A DNA stretch of 29,335 nt from Nanobdellota archaeon (GCA_022563455.1 JADFNI010000006.1:1-29335), one strand, 5' to 3'; counted from the stretch's first letter, positions 1 through 8,065 are shown. The notes: generated from the letters alone by a model not told the origin. Made by a program: numbers and translations.

Positions 1-837
1 TCCGACTCATTTGTGTACAAAAGTGGATCAAAGAATCTTGTGAGTAGTTTAAGAGAAGATATTGGGGGAGGTTCAATTAATACTTCGGTTGCATTTTCTC
101 GTCTTGGGTTTAATGTTGGGTGTATTTGTAAGGTTGGAGATGATGGGGATGGAAAAACTATATTAGAATTGTTAAAAAAAGAGAATGTTAAATTTTTAGG
201 GATTGTGTCTAAGGGGGTAAAATCTGGGCATTCAGTAATTCTTGATTATCCAGGAAGAGATCGAGCCATATTAAAATATAATGGACCCTGTAGTGACATT
301 TATTATAGAACTTTGCCAAAGTTTAAAACTAGATGGCTCTATTTTTCTAGTCTTGCAGGGAACGCATGTGGAGCGCAGGAGACTCTTGCTAGAAAGATGA
401 CAAAACTTGGGGTTAAACTTGCGTTTAATCCTAGTGAATATTTGATAAAGAGGATTGATATTTCAAAGGTTTTGAAGATGACTGATGTTTTAGTTTTGAA
501 TAAGGAGGAGGCAATAGCTATTGTTCGAAAGTATAAGAGACGAGGAGATCTTATAGAATCATTACTTTCTCTTGGACCAAAAATAGTTGTTATAACTGAT
601 GGGCCGAGAGTTGTTCATGCAACGGATGGGATAAAGAGATATTCAATTAAGCCTCAAAAAAATATAAAGATTGTTGAGAGGACTGGATCCGGGGATGCTT
701 TTGCTTCGGGATTTATTTCTGGATTAATGGCGAATAAAACGATTGACGATTCTTTAAAACTTGGGATGAAAATTAGTAAATCTGTGCTTAGCAATTTTGG
801 TGCTAGAAATAAAATTCCTCGGATGCATGTAAAATGA
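1..837 (+). CDS. PfkB-family sugar kinase, 5' end outside window
   Basis: Partial gene: the reading frame is open from base 1 (S-D-S-F-V...), so the GTG at 13 is probably not the true start. It encodes a ribokinase/PfkB-fold kinase that phosphorylates a sugar or sugar phosphate with ATP in the cytosol. What shows this: the first PfkB signature region (GGGSINTSVAFSRLG followed by VGDDGDG, bases about 67-155) and the C-terminal signature RTGSGDAFASGF (bases about 679-714), whose Asp is the catalytic base and whose GSGD forms the anion hole. Its stop overlaps the aldolase start by 4 bases (ATGA), so the two are translationally coupled. Given the aldolase and isomerase that follow, 6-phosphofructokinase activity is the most economical guess, but PfkB members also act on ribose, nucleosides and other sugars, and the sequence does not settle the substrate. 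Confidence 0.9.
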   Translation, partial: SDSFVYKSGSKNLVSSLREDIGGGSINTSVAFSRLGFNVGCICKVGDDGDGKTILELLKKENVKFLGIVSKGVKSGHSVILDYPGRDRAILKYNGPCSDIYYRTLPKFKTRWLYFSSLAGNACGAQETLARKMTKLGVKLAFNPSEYLIKRIDISKVLKMTDVLVLNKEEAIAIVRKYKRRGDLIESLLSLGPKIVVITDGPRVVHATDGIKRYSIKPQKNIKIVERTGSGDAFASGFISGLMANKTIDDSLKLGMKISKSVLSNFGARNKIPRMHVK

Positions 838-1601
838 TTCTTAAGAAAAGAGGGAATCTTCGACGGATTTTAAGAAAAGGAAAAGCTATGTTTATTGCTT
901 ATGATCAAGGACTCGAACATGGCCCGACGGATTTTAATGACTCTAATGTGGACCCTCTTGAGATTATTAGGATTGCAAAGGAGGGTAAGTATACTGCCAT
1001 GATCTTTCAAAAAGGAACGGCTGAAAAATATATTAAGGAAATAAAGGGATCGCGTGTTCCTTTGATTTTGAAACTTAATGGTAAGACTAATTTGATGAAA
1101 GGGGATCCGATTTCTCGGCAGTTATGTACTGTTGAAGAGGCTGCTCTGCTTGGGGCAAGAGCAGTTGGGTTTACGATTTATATTGGGAGTATTCATGAGA
1201 GTATAATGTTTGATGAATTTGTGGATATACAATGTGTTGCACATAAACGTGGACTTCCAGTTATTGCATGGATTTATCCTCGTGGAAAATCTCTTAAGGG
1301 AAAGAAAGATAAGGATTTGCTTGCTTATGCTGCACGGGTTGGACTTGAACTTGGGGCAGATATTGTGAAGATACATTGGGAAGGAACTGAAGAGGATCTT
1401 GCTTGGGCTGTTAAATCTGCTGGGAGAACAAAAGTTGTTATTGCTGGTGGGAAAAAGGTCGATGAAAAAACACTTTTGTTTGAAATTAAAACTGCGATGA
1501 AGGTTGGGGCAAGTGGGATTGCTATTGGAAGAAATGCATGGCAGAGTAAAAATCCTATAGGGCTTGCAGGGAAGATTCGAAAGGAGATATTTGGTAAATG
1601 A
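834..1601 (+). CDS. fba: archaeal class I fructose-bisphosphate aldolase (DhnA family)
   Basis: 255 aa, the usual length for archaeal-type class I aldolases. It cleaves fructose 1,6-bisphosphate to dihydroxyacetone phosphate and glyceraldehyde 3-phosphate through a Schiff base. Seen: the N-terminal DQGLEHGP motif (from D24), LKLNGKT (79-85), the WIYPRGK motif (Y148 is the expected proton donor), the Schiff-base lysine in DIVKIHW (K179), then a phosphate-binding GG and a GRNAWQ ending. The ATG overlaps the stop of the kinase, and its own stop overlaps the next ATG, so it is the second gene of a four-gene operon. The family also contains 2-amino-3,7-dideoxyheptulosonate synthase (aroA'), a paralogous shikimate-route enzyme. 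Placement next to TIM and a PfkB kinase favours the aldolase role. Confidence 0.9.
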   Translation: MILKKRGNLRRILRKGKAMFIAYDQGLEHGPTDFNDSNVDPLEIIRIAKEGKYTAMIFQKGTAEKYIKEIKGSRVPLILKLNGKTNLMKGDPISRQLCTVEEAALLGARAVGFTIYIGSIHESIMFDEFVDIQCVAHKRGLPVIAWIYPRGKSLKGKKDKDLLAYAARVGLELGADIVKIHWEGTEEDLAWAVKSAGRTKVVIAGGKKVDEKTLLFEIKTAMKVGASGIAIGRNAWQSKNPIGLAGKIRKEIFGK

Positions 1602-2236
1602 TGGCAAAACCGGTTGTAATAATTAATTTGAAGACTTATAAATTTGGTAAGGATCTTTTGAAGTTAGTTAAGGAAATTGAGAAGGTGGACTCTTCGGTTA
1701 TTGTTTGTGCTTCTGCGGTTAATGTTTCTTTGATTTCTACGAGAACAAAACTTACTGTTTTTGCGCAGCATGTGGATCCCGTAAAACCTGGAAGACATAC
1801 GGGGTTTGTAACACCTGAGAGTTTGAAGGCAGTTGGAGCTATCGGGGTGCTTATTAATCACTCAGAAAATAGAATTTCTTTTAAGGAGATAAGGAAGGTT
1901 GTTGAAGCTTGTAGAAGAGTTAGGTTGAAGACTTGTATATTTGCTGAGGATTTGAAGCAAGCTAAAAAGTTGAAGGCTCTAAAACCTAATTATTTAGCGA
2001 TTGAGCCTGCAGAGCTTGTTGCTTCAAAGACGGCGTCTATTAGTAATTCTCGTCCAGACTTGATAAAGAAAATAAAAGATAAGCTTGGGTATCCTTTTTT
2101 GGTTGGGGCTGGGGTTAAGAGTCATGAGGATTTGAAGATTGCGGTTAAGCTTGGGGCTTCTGGAGTAATTTTAAGTTCAGCGATTACTACTAGTAGGACT
2201 CCTGGAAAAGTTTTGAGGAAATTGATTTATGGTTGA
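1598..2236 (+). CDS. tpiA: triosephosphate isomerase, archaeal short form
   Basis: 212 aa, matching the shortened archaeal TIM (bacterial and eukaryotic enzymes are about 250 aa). It interconverts DHAP and glyceraldehyde 3-phosphate. Catalytic residues are all visible: N10 and K12 in the first strand (INLKTY), H88 in LINHSE as electrophile, and E136 in AIEPAEL as base. The phosphate-binding GAGV and GASGVILSSAI segments close the barrel. The archaeal form lacks several helices, consistent with a tetrameric enzyme. There are two adjacent ATG codons (1598 and 1601); the first forms an ATGA overlap with the aldolase stop, so it was chosen, but a start at 1601 would change only one residue. Product of the third gene in the operon. 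Confidence 0.95.
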   Translation: MMAKPVVIINLKTYKFGKDLLKLVKEIEKVDSSVIVCASAVNVSLISTRTKLTVFAQHVDPVKPGRHTGFVTPESLKAVGAIGVLINHSENRISFKEIRKVVEACRRVRLKTCIFAEDLKQAKKLKALKPNYLAIEPAELVASKTASISNSRPDLIKKIKDKLGYPFLVGAGVKSHEDLKIAVKLGASGVILSSAITTSRTPGKVLRKLIYG

Positions 2237-3044
2237 GAAAATAGCGATGGATATTGGGGGGACGCATATGAGGGTTGCTCTTGTTCGTGGGAAAAAGATC
2301 GTTAAAAAAAAGATTGTGGATACTCCGAAGACTAAGACTGCTTTTTTGAATATTCTTTGTGGTTTGATTGATTTGTATAATTCTTCTAAGGTTGTTGGGA
2401 TTGGGATTGGGATTGCTGGGCCTGTTCGAAATGGAAAGGTGTTCGATGGTCCAAATTTGCCTTTGAAGAATTTTGATATGAAAAAATATATTGAAAGAAA
2501 ATATAAAAAACGAGTTGAGATTGCTAATGATGTCGATTGTTTTGCTCTTTCTGAGTTAAAGCTTGGGTCTCGAAAAAAGAATTTTATTTTTATTGCATTT
2601 GGAACTGGTATTGGTGGAGGGATTGTTCGGGGGGGGAAACTTTATGTTGGAAACGGATATGCTTCGGAATTTGGGAGGATGAAGTTAGGATCTAAGAAAA
2701 AGAGTTGGGAGGATGAATGGACTGAGGTTAAAAAGAAAATAAAGAGGGAGTTTGGGGCTAGGACTTTGATTAGTGATTTAGTTAAAAAGAGGAGTCGTAA
2801 GGGGGATGTTTTGTTAGGGGATGTGTCTTTGGTTATTGGAAGAGGAATTGCTGCTTTGGTTAACAAGCTTGATGTAAGGGTTGTTTATATTGGTGGGGGA
2901 GTTCGTGAGGCTGGAAGTGGATTTTTGAGGATGATTAATGCTGTTGTTAAGAAGGAGCTTGGTTCTAAGGTTTGGAGAAATGTTGATGTTTCGTGGGGGA
3001 GTATTAAGGATGGTGGATTGAGCGGGGCTGGGTTGCTTGTTTGA
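2229..3044 (+). CDS. ROK-family sugar kinase lacking the zinc motif
   Basis: 271 aa cytosolic kinase of the ROK family (repressor, ORF, kinase), probably phosphorylating glucose or another hexose at O6. Seen: the ATP phosphate-1 loop DIGGTHMR (8-15), GIAGPV (61-66), the catalytic ND pair (N100-D101), the phosphate-2 loop GTGIGGG (125-131) and a C-terminal adenosine loop (IGGGV near 224). Unlike typical ROK glucokinases there is no CxCGxxGC zinc cluster, and the usual E-x-G-H turn reads E147-F-G-R150, so the histidine zinc ligand is replaced by Arg. The region after it is a charged insert (KKKSWEDEWTEV). It overlaps the TIM stop by 8 bases and ends the operon. Substrate is inferred from context only: glucose 6-phosphate would feed the PfkB/aldolase/TIM steps. 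N-acetylmannosamine or glucosamine kinase are alternatives. Confidence 0.85.
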   Translation: MVEKIAMDIGGTHMRVALVRGKKIVKKKIVDTPKTKTAFLNILCGLIDLYNSSKVVGIGIGIAGPVRNGKVFDGPNLPLKNFDMKKYIERKYKKRVEIANDVDCFALSELKLGSRKKNFIFIAFGTGIGGGIVRGGKLYVGNGYASEFGRMKLGSKKKSWEDEWTEVKKKIKREFGARTLISDLVKKRSRKGDVLLGDVSLVIGRGIAALVNKLDVRVVYIGGGVREAGSGFLRMINAVVKKELGSKVWRNVDVSWGSIKDGGLSGAGLLV

Positions 3045-3100
3045 TGTTGGTTGAGATGGTTGTGTTTTGGAAATATATACTTTAAAGAATATAAATGGTT

Positions 3101-3110
3101 TTAAGTATAT
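3101..3110 (+). promoter_or_regulatory. putative TATA box for the 3127 gene
   Basis: AT-rich ttaagtatat about 17-26 bases before the ATG at 3127. Another candidate lies at 3080-3093. The region is generally AT-rich, so this is weak. Confidence 0.35.
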
Positions 3111-3126
3111 TTTAATAGAACTTTAG

Positions 3127-3588
3127 ATGTTATTTTCAATTTCTCAAGTAGTTTTAATGATTGCAATTTCTACTTTGTTATGGATCGTTGCAGGAATTAA
3201 CTGGTCTAAATTAAGTAATTTCTCACATAAAAGAATAACTTATATCGATTTTAGTTTTATATTAATATATTTTATAGAACAATTTTTTTTACAATTACTT
3301 ATTTATTCTACAGATTATCCTACTCAACTTATCTTTGGAGTTTTTTCAATAATAATTTTAACAACAGCCTCTATACAGAATCGTTGGAATGCATCAAGAA
3401 TTCAAAAAATAAATGATGTATCTATTGAACAACGTGAAGTAATGTATCAAATTAATGAAGAAGTTGGAATTATTTTAGAGGAAAACAAAAAGCTAAATAA
3501 AATATTAAGGAAATCTAAAAAGTATATCAATGGACTATATGATGAGTTGAACTCACTCTATATATTATTTGAAAAATTAAAGAAGTAA
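3127..3588 (+). CDS. hypothetical membrane protein with C-terminal coiled coil
   Basis: 153 aa, not recognised. Three hydrophobic segments are visible (roughly residues 4-22, 41-60 and 66-84), followed by a soluble, charged helix from about 95 to the C-terminus with regular Ile/Leu spacing, suggesting a cytoplasmic coiled coil. No enzymatic motif is seen. Codon choice is clearly more A/T-rich (ATA, TTA, AAT) than in the G-rich glycolytic genes just upstream, which it shares with the ABC exporter at 4459-6210. That may mark horizontally acquired or fast-evolving DNA. It lies 82 bases after the ROK kinase with its own AT-rich upstream region, so it is probably transcribed separately. Its 3' end overlaps the possible small minus-strand ORF at 3577-3741. 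Confidence 0.65.
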   Translation: MLFSISQVVLMIAISTLLWIVAGINWSKLSNFSHKRITYIDFSFILIYFIEQFFLQLLIYSTDYPTQLIFGVFSIIILTTASIQNRWNASRIQKINDVSIEQREVMYQINEEVGIILEENKKLNKILRKSKKYINGLYDELNSLYILFEKLKK

Positions 3589-3741
3589 TTTTAAATCTCT
3601 AATATTTTTTGATGCTCTTTTTCCAAGAACTTTCAGAGATTTATCAGCAGATACTACAATTGCACCACTTGCGAATAATGTTTCATCTATTGAACTAATA
3701 AACGCATTTTTTTCTCTTTTAACCTTATTTATATCCCACAT
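3577..3741 (-). CDS. possible small ORF or gene remnant (54 aa)
   Basis: A 54-codon frame from ATG at 3741 to TAA at 3577 begins MWDINKVKREK and ends in IRDLKLLL. The composition looks protein-like (alternating hydrophobic stretch ASGAIVVSADKSLKVLG) but matches no family I can name. It overlaps the 3' end of the plus-strand gene by 12 bases. Just below it on the same strand, before the glutaredoxin stop, another short stretch reads AIKDLEVLL-stop (about 3797-3830), resembling the same C-terminus. The 3589-3844 stretch may therefore hold decayed copies of a gene. Otherwise I see nothing there except an AT-rich imperfect palindrome near 3786-3800. Confidence 0.25.
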   Translation of the reverse strand: MWDINKVKREKNAFISSIDETLFASGAIVVSADKSLKVLGKRASKNIRDLKLLL

Positions 3742-3844
3742 GAAATCTATCTCTTCTTTTTATCATGTGAAAGTTTAGATAGATCAGTATATATATCTGA
3801 GTTAGGACTTTATAGTAGCACTTCTAAATCTTTGATCGCTGTTT

Positions 3845-4165
3845 CTAATTTCCATTACTATTCAGCTCACCCTTCAATTCACCATCCCTATACAAATCAA
3901 TAATAATATCACATCCTCCGACGAGCTCGCCTTTATGGTATAATTGTGGGATTGTTGGCCAGTTTCCGTACTCTTTTATTCCTTCTCGGATCTTTGGATC
4001 CTCCAAGACGTCGAAGGTTTCATACTCTGTGTCCAATGTATTCAAGATCTGAATCACTCTTGCGGAAAATCCACACATAGGCTCAGTTCTATTTCCTTTC
4101 ATGAATAGCATTATCTTATTTTCTTTTAATAATTCATATATTTTATTTTTTGTTTCATCTTCCAT
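3845..4165 (-). CDS. grxD: monothiol glutaredoxin (CGFS type, Grx4/Grx5-like)
   Basis: 106 aa single-domain glutaredoxin. The CGFS active site is at residues 31-34 (PMCGFSARV), the cis-Pro loop is in WPTIPQLY, and the glutathione-binding GG-C-D turn follows near residue 83. Monothiol CGFS glutaredoxins carry a glutathione-ligated [2Fe-2S] cluster as a dimer or together with BolA and act in cluster delivery, not general disulfide reduction. The upstream gene on the same strand is a BolA protein whose last 11 bases overlap this start, so the pair is translationally coupled and very likely works as a complex. Such proteins are widespread in bacteria and organelles but uncommon in archaea, so bacterial origin by transfer is plausible. 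The last five residues are a polar tail beyond the usual fold end. Confidence 0.93.
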   Translation of the reverse strand: MEDETKNKIYELLKENKIMLFMKGNRTEPMCGFSARVIQILNTLDTEYETFDVLEDPKIREGIKEYGNWPTIPQLYHKGELVGGCDIIIDLYRDGELKGELNSNGN

Positions 4166-4412
4166 TTGTTTTTATTCGAAGGGCATGTATAGTTCCATTT
4201 TTTAATTCATTGTCAAGTATTTTGTAAACTAGTTGATGTTGTTTTATAATTGATATATCTTTGAAGGAATCGTCTTTTATGTCTACTAATATATGGGCTC
4301 CGCCTGCGTCATGACCTATATGTTCACTACTAAAGTTTTCGATTTTTACCGTTGCATTTGGGAGAGCTGTTTTTATTTTAGTATTTATTATGTTTGATAG
4401 CTTTTGTTCCAT
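4155..4412 (-). CDS. bolA: BolA-family protein
   Basis: 85 aa, the full length of a minimal BolA protein. Seen: an N-terminal helix, then EHIGHDAGGAHILVDI with the conserved His residues of the loop and strand, the helix IIKQHQLVYKIL (corresponding to the rHr-vy-l helix of BolA) and the terminal GTIHALRIKT, whose His is the cluster ligand used in BolA-Grx complexes. It is the first gene of a two-gene minus-strand operon with the CGFS glutaredoxin, overlapping by 11 bases. The family role is [2Fe-2S] cluster trafficking or sensing with its Grx partner. A DNA-binding role has been proposed for some bacterial BolA proteins but is less likely in this pair. A TATA-like box lies about 21-30 bases upstream. 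Confidence 0.92.
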   Translation of the reverse strand: MEQKLSNIINTKIKTALPNATVKIENFSSEHIGHDAGGAHILVDIKDDSFKDISIIKQHQLVYKILDNELKNGTIHALRIKTNGR

Positions 4413-4432
4413 TGTTGAATAGAATTCTTGGG

Positions 4433-4442
4433 ATTTATAAGT
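4433..4442 (-). promoter_or_regulatory. TATA box of the bolA-grx operon
   Basis: On the minus strand acttataaat, ending about 21 bases before the bolA ATG at 4412, suggesting a leaderless or nearly leaderless transcript. Confidence 0.55.
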
Positions 4443-4458
4443 TAGAGCTTTTTAGAAT

Positions 4459-6210
4459 TTATTTTATTTTTCTTTGTCTATTCCAAAGTTTATTAAATTT
4501 TGAATTGGAATCATTTAATAAATCATTAAAGTTTCCGTCTTCTATGATTTTACCCTTATGCATTATAATTATTCTATCTACTCCTTTTAAGGTTGAAAGT
4601 CTATGAGCGATAATTAACATAGTTTTTCCTTTCAATTTATTAATACCCTTTTGAATTTTATATTCAGTTTTAGAATCTAAAGAAGAAGTAGCCTCATCTA
4701 GAATTAATATTTGACTATTTTTATAAATTGCTCTTGCAATTCCTAATCTTTGTCTTTCTCCACCTGATAATTTATAACCTTTTTCTCCGATTATTGTATC
4801 AATTCCATTTGGAAGTTTATTTATTACATCTTTTAACTGTGCAATAGCTATTGCATTTTCAAAGTTTCTTTTATTAAAATTATTCATTAAAGTTATATTT
4901 TCTTTTAATGATTTATTAAATAATTCTACTTCTTGAAGAACTATTGCGATATTTTTTGTAATTTCATCATGTGATAGATTATAGTAGTTTTGGTTATCAA
5001 TTAATATTTTTCCATTTCTTATTTTATATAATCCTAGAATTAATTTGAATATAGTTGATTTTCCACTTCCAGTTTCTCCAATAATTCCAATTTTTTCTCC
5101 TTTTTTTATTTTAAAATTTATATTTTTTAGTCCAGCTTCACCTTTGTAGGAAAAATTAATATTATTAAATTTAATTTCGCTCCACTTTTTATTCCATTTT
5201 TCTTTTCCAAAATATTTATCTTCTTTATGATAAAATAATGGAAGAGCCCTTGAAATTGTAGATTTTGCTTGAATTAATCTTGTTGATATATCATTAAAAT
5301 CCCACATTGATTCTCTAATTTTTGAAAAATATAAATAGGATGTGGCAATTAGACCTACAGTAATTAATCCATTTGCAATTTGGAATCCCAATATTAGAAA
5401 GAAAATACCCAATCCGAAACCATCAACAATTTGAAATGATTGATTTTTGGTAAATCTTGTTTTCATTACCTTTACACTTGCAGTTTGAGAATTTAATTCT
5501 TTTTCAGATACACTAGATAAAAGTTCATTTTTTATTCCTAATGATTTAATAGATAGAAGATTGTTGGTACTTTCATAGTATATCCCAGAAGCTTCCTCAG
5601 AAGCTTTATTTGATATGTGGGTTAATTTATAAATTCTTTTATTAAAAAATCTTTCAACTAATACAAATATAAAAAGATATGCCAAAAAGAAAATTAATAA
5701 AGGTCTATTTAAGCTAATAAATATAATAATTGATCCACCAATAGCCACAAAGAATTTGATTAAATGTCCTTGGAATACTTGCATAACATCTGAAGTAGAA
5801 TTTGCACAGTTATCGATTTTTTGTATTTTATTACCTGAACTTCCTTCATTACTATGCCATGAAAGGGAATAATTAAGCATATTTTCAAAACCTGTTCTTC
5901 TAATAGAATGCTTTGTCATTATTTTTATTTCGCTAGTATTCTTTCTAGCAATTAACCTAATATTGGTAAGAATTACCCAAGATAATGAAATTACCATGGT
6001 ATAAATATAAAATGGACGAAGACTATCTCCGGGACTATAAATTGTAAAAAAGTCTATAATTTTACCTACAAATAAAGGTACTATTAATGTATTTAGACTT
6101 CCAACTAAGATAAAGAATCCCCAAAAGAGATATTTATATTTTTTATCTCCAATAAAATCTAAAACAGTTTTAAATAGAGTTATCCAAGTAAATTTTGAAT
6201 GTGTAGACAT
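4459..6210 (-). CDS. ABC exporter half-transporter (MsbA/LmrA-like permease-ATPase fusion)
   Basis: 583 aa fusion of a six-helix exporter membrane domain (about 20-300) and a nucleotide-binding domain (about 340-583). All ATPase motifs are intact: Walker A GETGSGKST (378-386), Q-loop Q426, signature LSGGERQ from 481, Walker B ILILDEA from 501 with the catalytic Glu, D-loop SSLDS, and H-loop His536. It should act as a homodimer in the cytoplasmic membrane exporting a lipid, peptide or drug; the substrate cannot be read from sequence. Codons are strikingly A/T-rich compared with thrS downstream (minus strand) and the glycolytic genes, hinting at a separate history. It is a single gene with its own TATA-like box; the neighbours on both sides have separate promoters. 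Confidence 0.93.
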   Translation of the reverse strand: MSTHSKFTWITLFKTVLDFIGDKKYKYLFWGFFILVGSLNTLIVPLFVGKIIDFFTIYSPGDSLRPFYIYTMVISLSWVILTNIRLIARKNTSEIKIMTKHSIRRTGFENMLNYSLSWHSNEGSSGNKIQKIDNCANSTSDVMQVFQGHLIKFFVAIGGSIIIFISLNRPLLIFFLAYLFIFVLVERFFNKRIYKLTHISNKASEEASGIYYESTNNLLSIKSLGIKNELLSSVSEKELNSQTASVKVMKTRFTKNQSFQIVDGFGLGIFFLILGFQIANGLITVGLIATSYLYFSKIRESMWDFNDISTRLIQAKSTISRALPLFYHKEDKYFGKEKWNKKWSEIKFNNINFSYKGEAGLKNINFKIKKGEKIGIIGETGSGKSTIFKLILGLYKIRNGKILIDNQNYYNLSHDEITKNIAIVLQEVELFNKSLKENITLMNNFNKRNFENAIAIAQLKDVINKLPNGIDTIIGEKGYKLSGGERQRLGIARAIYKNSQILILDEATSSLDSKTEYKIQKGINKLKGKTMLIIAHRLSTLKGVDRIIIMHKGKIIEDGNFNDLLNDSNSKFNKLWNRQRKIK

Positions 6211-6230
6211 TGATTGAGAAAAGCTAAATT

Positions 6231-6243
6231 AGTTTAAAAATAT
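6231..6243 (-). promoter_or_regulatory. putative TATA box of the ABC exporter gene
   Basis: Minus-strand atatttttaaact, 21-33 bases before the ATG at 6210. The surrounding spacer is AT-rich, so confidence is moderate. Confidence 0.45.
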
Positions 6244-6319
6244 TATCTCTTGTTAATTTTTTAGGAAAGGTATAAATAATAGGTTGATTTATTATTAAAA
6301 TTATATGATTTATTTGATT

Positions 6320-8035
6320 TTATAATTTCTTAGAATCAATTTCTTCCTTTAACATGTTTTTGAAGTCTTCAAGGCTCATTGTCTGGATATCTTTTTCGTC
6401 TCGCTTTTTAACTGCTATAGTATTCTTTTCTTTTTCGCCCCCTCCTACAGTTGCAATATAGTTGAAACGTTGAATGCTTGCTTCTCTTACCTTTTTTCCA
6501 ACGGATTCATTCTTGTCGTTTATTTCAACTCGGAATCCCGAATTGAAAAGGTCTTCTTTTATTTTTTTTGCGTAATCTTTTGAGTCGTCATTAGTATTGA
6601 TTACCATTACTTGATTTGGGCTAATCCACATTGGGAATTTTCCATTTAAGTGTTCTGTTATAATTCCTATGAATCTTTCTAAGGATCCGTAGACTACTCT
6701 GTGTAACAGGATTGGGGTCATTTCGTTTCCGTTTTCATCAGTGTATTTTATGCCGAACCTTTCTGGGAGTGCGAAGTCAAGTTGTAAGGTTGAGCATTGC
6801 CATTCTCGTCCTAAGGAGTCTTTTATTTGAAGGTCAAGTGAGGGGCCGTAGAACTTTGCTTCTCCAGGCTCATTAGTATATTTTAATTTTAATTCATCAA
6901 GGCCTTTAGCCAAGGTTTTTTCTGCAGAATTCCAAAGAGTGTTGTCGCCTAAGTACTTGTCTGATTTTTTCTTACTTCTAGTTGAAATTGTAAATCTGTA
7001 ATCTTCGAATCCGAACTGTCCGAGTAGACCTGTGAAGAGATTTATTACTTTTAAGACTTCTTCATGTAATTGTTTCTTTGTACAGAAAATATGGGCATCA
7101 TCCTGTGTCATTTGAATTACTCTGAAAAGTCCAGCTAATGTTCCTGATAATTCTTTTCGATGAACCACTCCTATTTCTGATAACCTTAATGGTAAGTCTT
7201 TATAGGATTTTGGAGAATTTTTGTAAATTAACATTGCTCCTGGACAGTTCATTGGCTTTACTGCGAACTCTCTTTTTTCATACATTGAAGTAAACATGTG
7301 TTCATGATATAATTTCCAGTGACCTGAGACTTCCCATAGTTTTCTGTCCATAATCTGGGGAGTAGATGTTTCATGGTATCCTGCAATTTTATGAATTTCT
7401 CTCCAGCTGTCTATCAATTTATGTTTAATGTGGAGTCCTTTTTCATGCCAGAAAACCATCCCAGGAGCAACGTTGTTAAAACTCCATAGATCCATTTTTC
7501 GCCCAATTATTCTGTGGTCGTTATCTTTTAATTTACTTGTGTCAAGGGTTGCTTTTGAGATTTGTCTTAGAAGGGCTTTTCTTTCTTCGTCGCTTAAATC
7601 TTCTTCTTTCTCTTCGTTTCCAACAATCTGAAATTCTCTGGATAATTCTGATAATGGATGGCCTTTTACTTTTAATTCAAAGGATTTGTAATATCCAAAG
7701 GGGGCTCTTGTTAGTTTGAAATCTGATAATTTGCTTGCTATTTCGTTCATTAATTTTACTGCTAACTTGGGGCTTGCGAGGTTACTTGATAAGTGAGCGT
7801 ATGGGTAAAGAACAATGTTTTTCGCTCCCACCTGGTTCGCTATATCTTTTATGCTTTCAACCATATTTTCTACAGCTTGCTCGTTATCTCCTTTTTCTAT
7901 GGCTGTAAGGACTACTAGGCATTCTGTTGCTTCTCCCTCTAAATTTTGATTCGGAGCTATTTCGTCAACGGTCTTTAGGGCTTTTTTCAAGGCTTTGAAC
8001 TTGATGTAATCACAATGAAGGTTTAATGTTTTCAT
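6320..8035 (-). CDS. thrS: threonyl-tRNA synthetase, archaeal type
   Basis: 571 aa class II synthetase charging tRNA-Thr. The first 140 or so residues (starting MKTLNLHCDYI) form the archaeal editing domain, related to D-aminoacyl-tRNA deacylase, which removes mischarged serine; bacterial enzymes carry a different N-terminus. The catalytic core follows, with zinc ligands visible as Cys in KPMNCPGAM, His in TQDDAHIFC and His in ILLHRVVYGS, motif 2 around FRVIQMTQDD, and motif 3 GSLERFIGI. The last 100 residues are the anticodon-binding domain (starting near FPMWISPNQVMVI). Between the editing and core domains is an acidic linker (NEEKEEDLSDEE). The gene is complete, monocistronic and preceded by a TATA box. 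This gene is one of the clearest pieces of evidence that the window is archaeal. Confidence 0.97.
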   Translation of the reverse strand: MKTLNLHCDYIKFKALKKALKTVDEIAPNQNLEGEATECLVVLTAIEKGDNEQAVENMVESIKDIANQVGAKNIVLYPYAHLSSNLASPKLAVKLMNEIASKLSDFKLTRAPFGYYKSFELKVKGHPLSELSREFQIVGNEEKEEDLSDEERKALLRQISKATLDTSKLKDNDHRIIGRKMDLWSFNNVAPGMVFWHEKGLHIKHKLIDSWREIHKIAGYHETSTPQIMDRKLWEVSGHWKLYHEHMFTSMYEKREFAVKPMNCPGAMLIYKNSPKSYKDLPLRLSEIGVVHRKELSGTLAGLFRVIQMTQDDAHIFCTKKQLHEEVLKVINLFTGLLGQFGFEDYRFTISTRSKKKSDKYLGDNTLWNSAEKTLAKGLDELKLKYTNEPGEAKFYGPSLDLQIKDSLGREWQCSTLQLDFALPERFGIKYTDENGNEMTPILLHRVVYGSLERFIGIITEHLNGKFPMWISPNQVMVINTNDDSKDYAKKIKEDLFNSGFRVEINDKNESVGKKVREASIQRFNYIATVGGGEKEKNTIAVKKRDEKDIQTMSLEDFKNMLKEEIDSKKL

Positions 8036-8053
8036 AGGAGTTGATGAATAACT

Positions 8054-8065
8054 TAATTTATAAAG
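8054..8065 (-). promoter_or_regulatory. TATA box of thrS
   Basis: Minus-strand ctttataaatta, 19-30 bases before the thrS ATG at 8035, placing the expected transcription start at or near the start codon. Confidence 0.6.

Noticed and set aside
13..21. GTG 13 as true start of the PfkB kinase
   Set aside because: The frame is open to base 1 and the N-terminal strand of the PfkB fold would be missing, so the gene starts upstream of the window.
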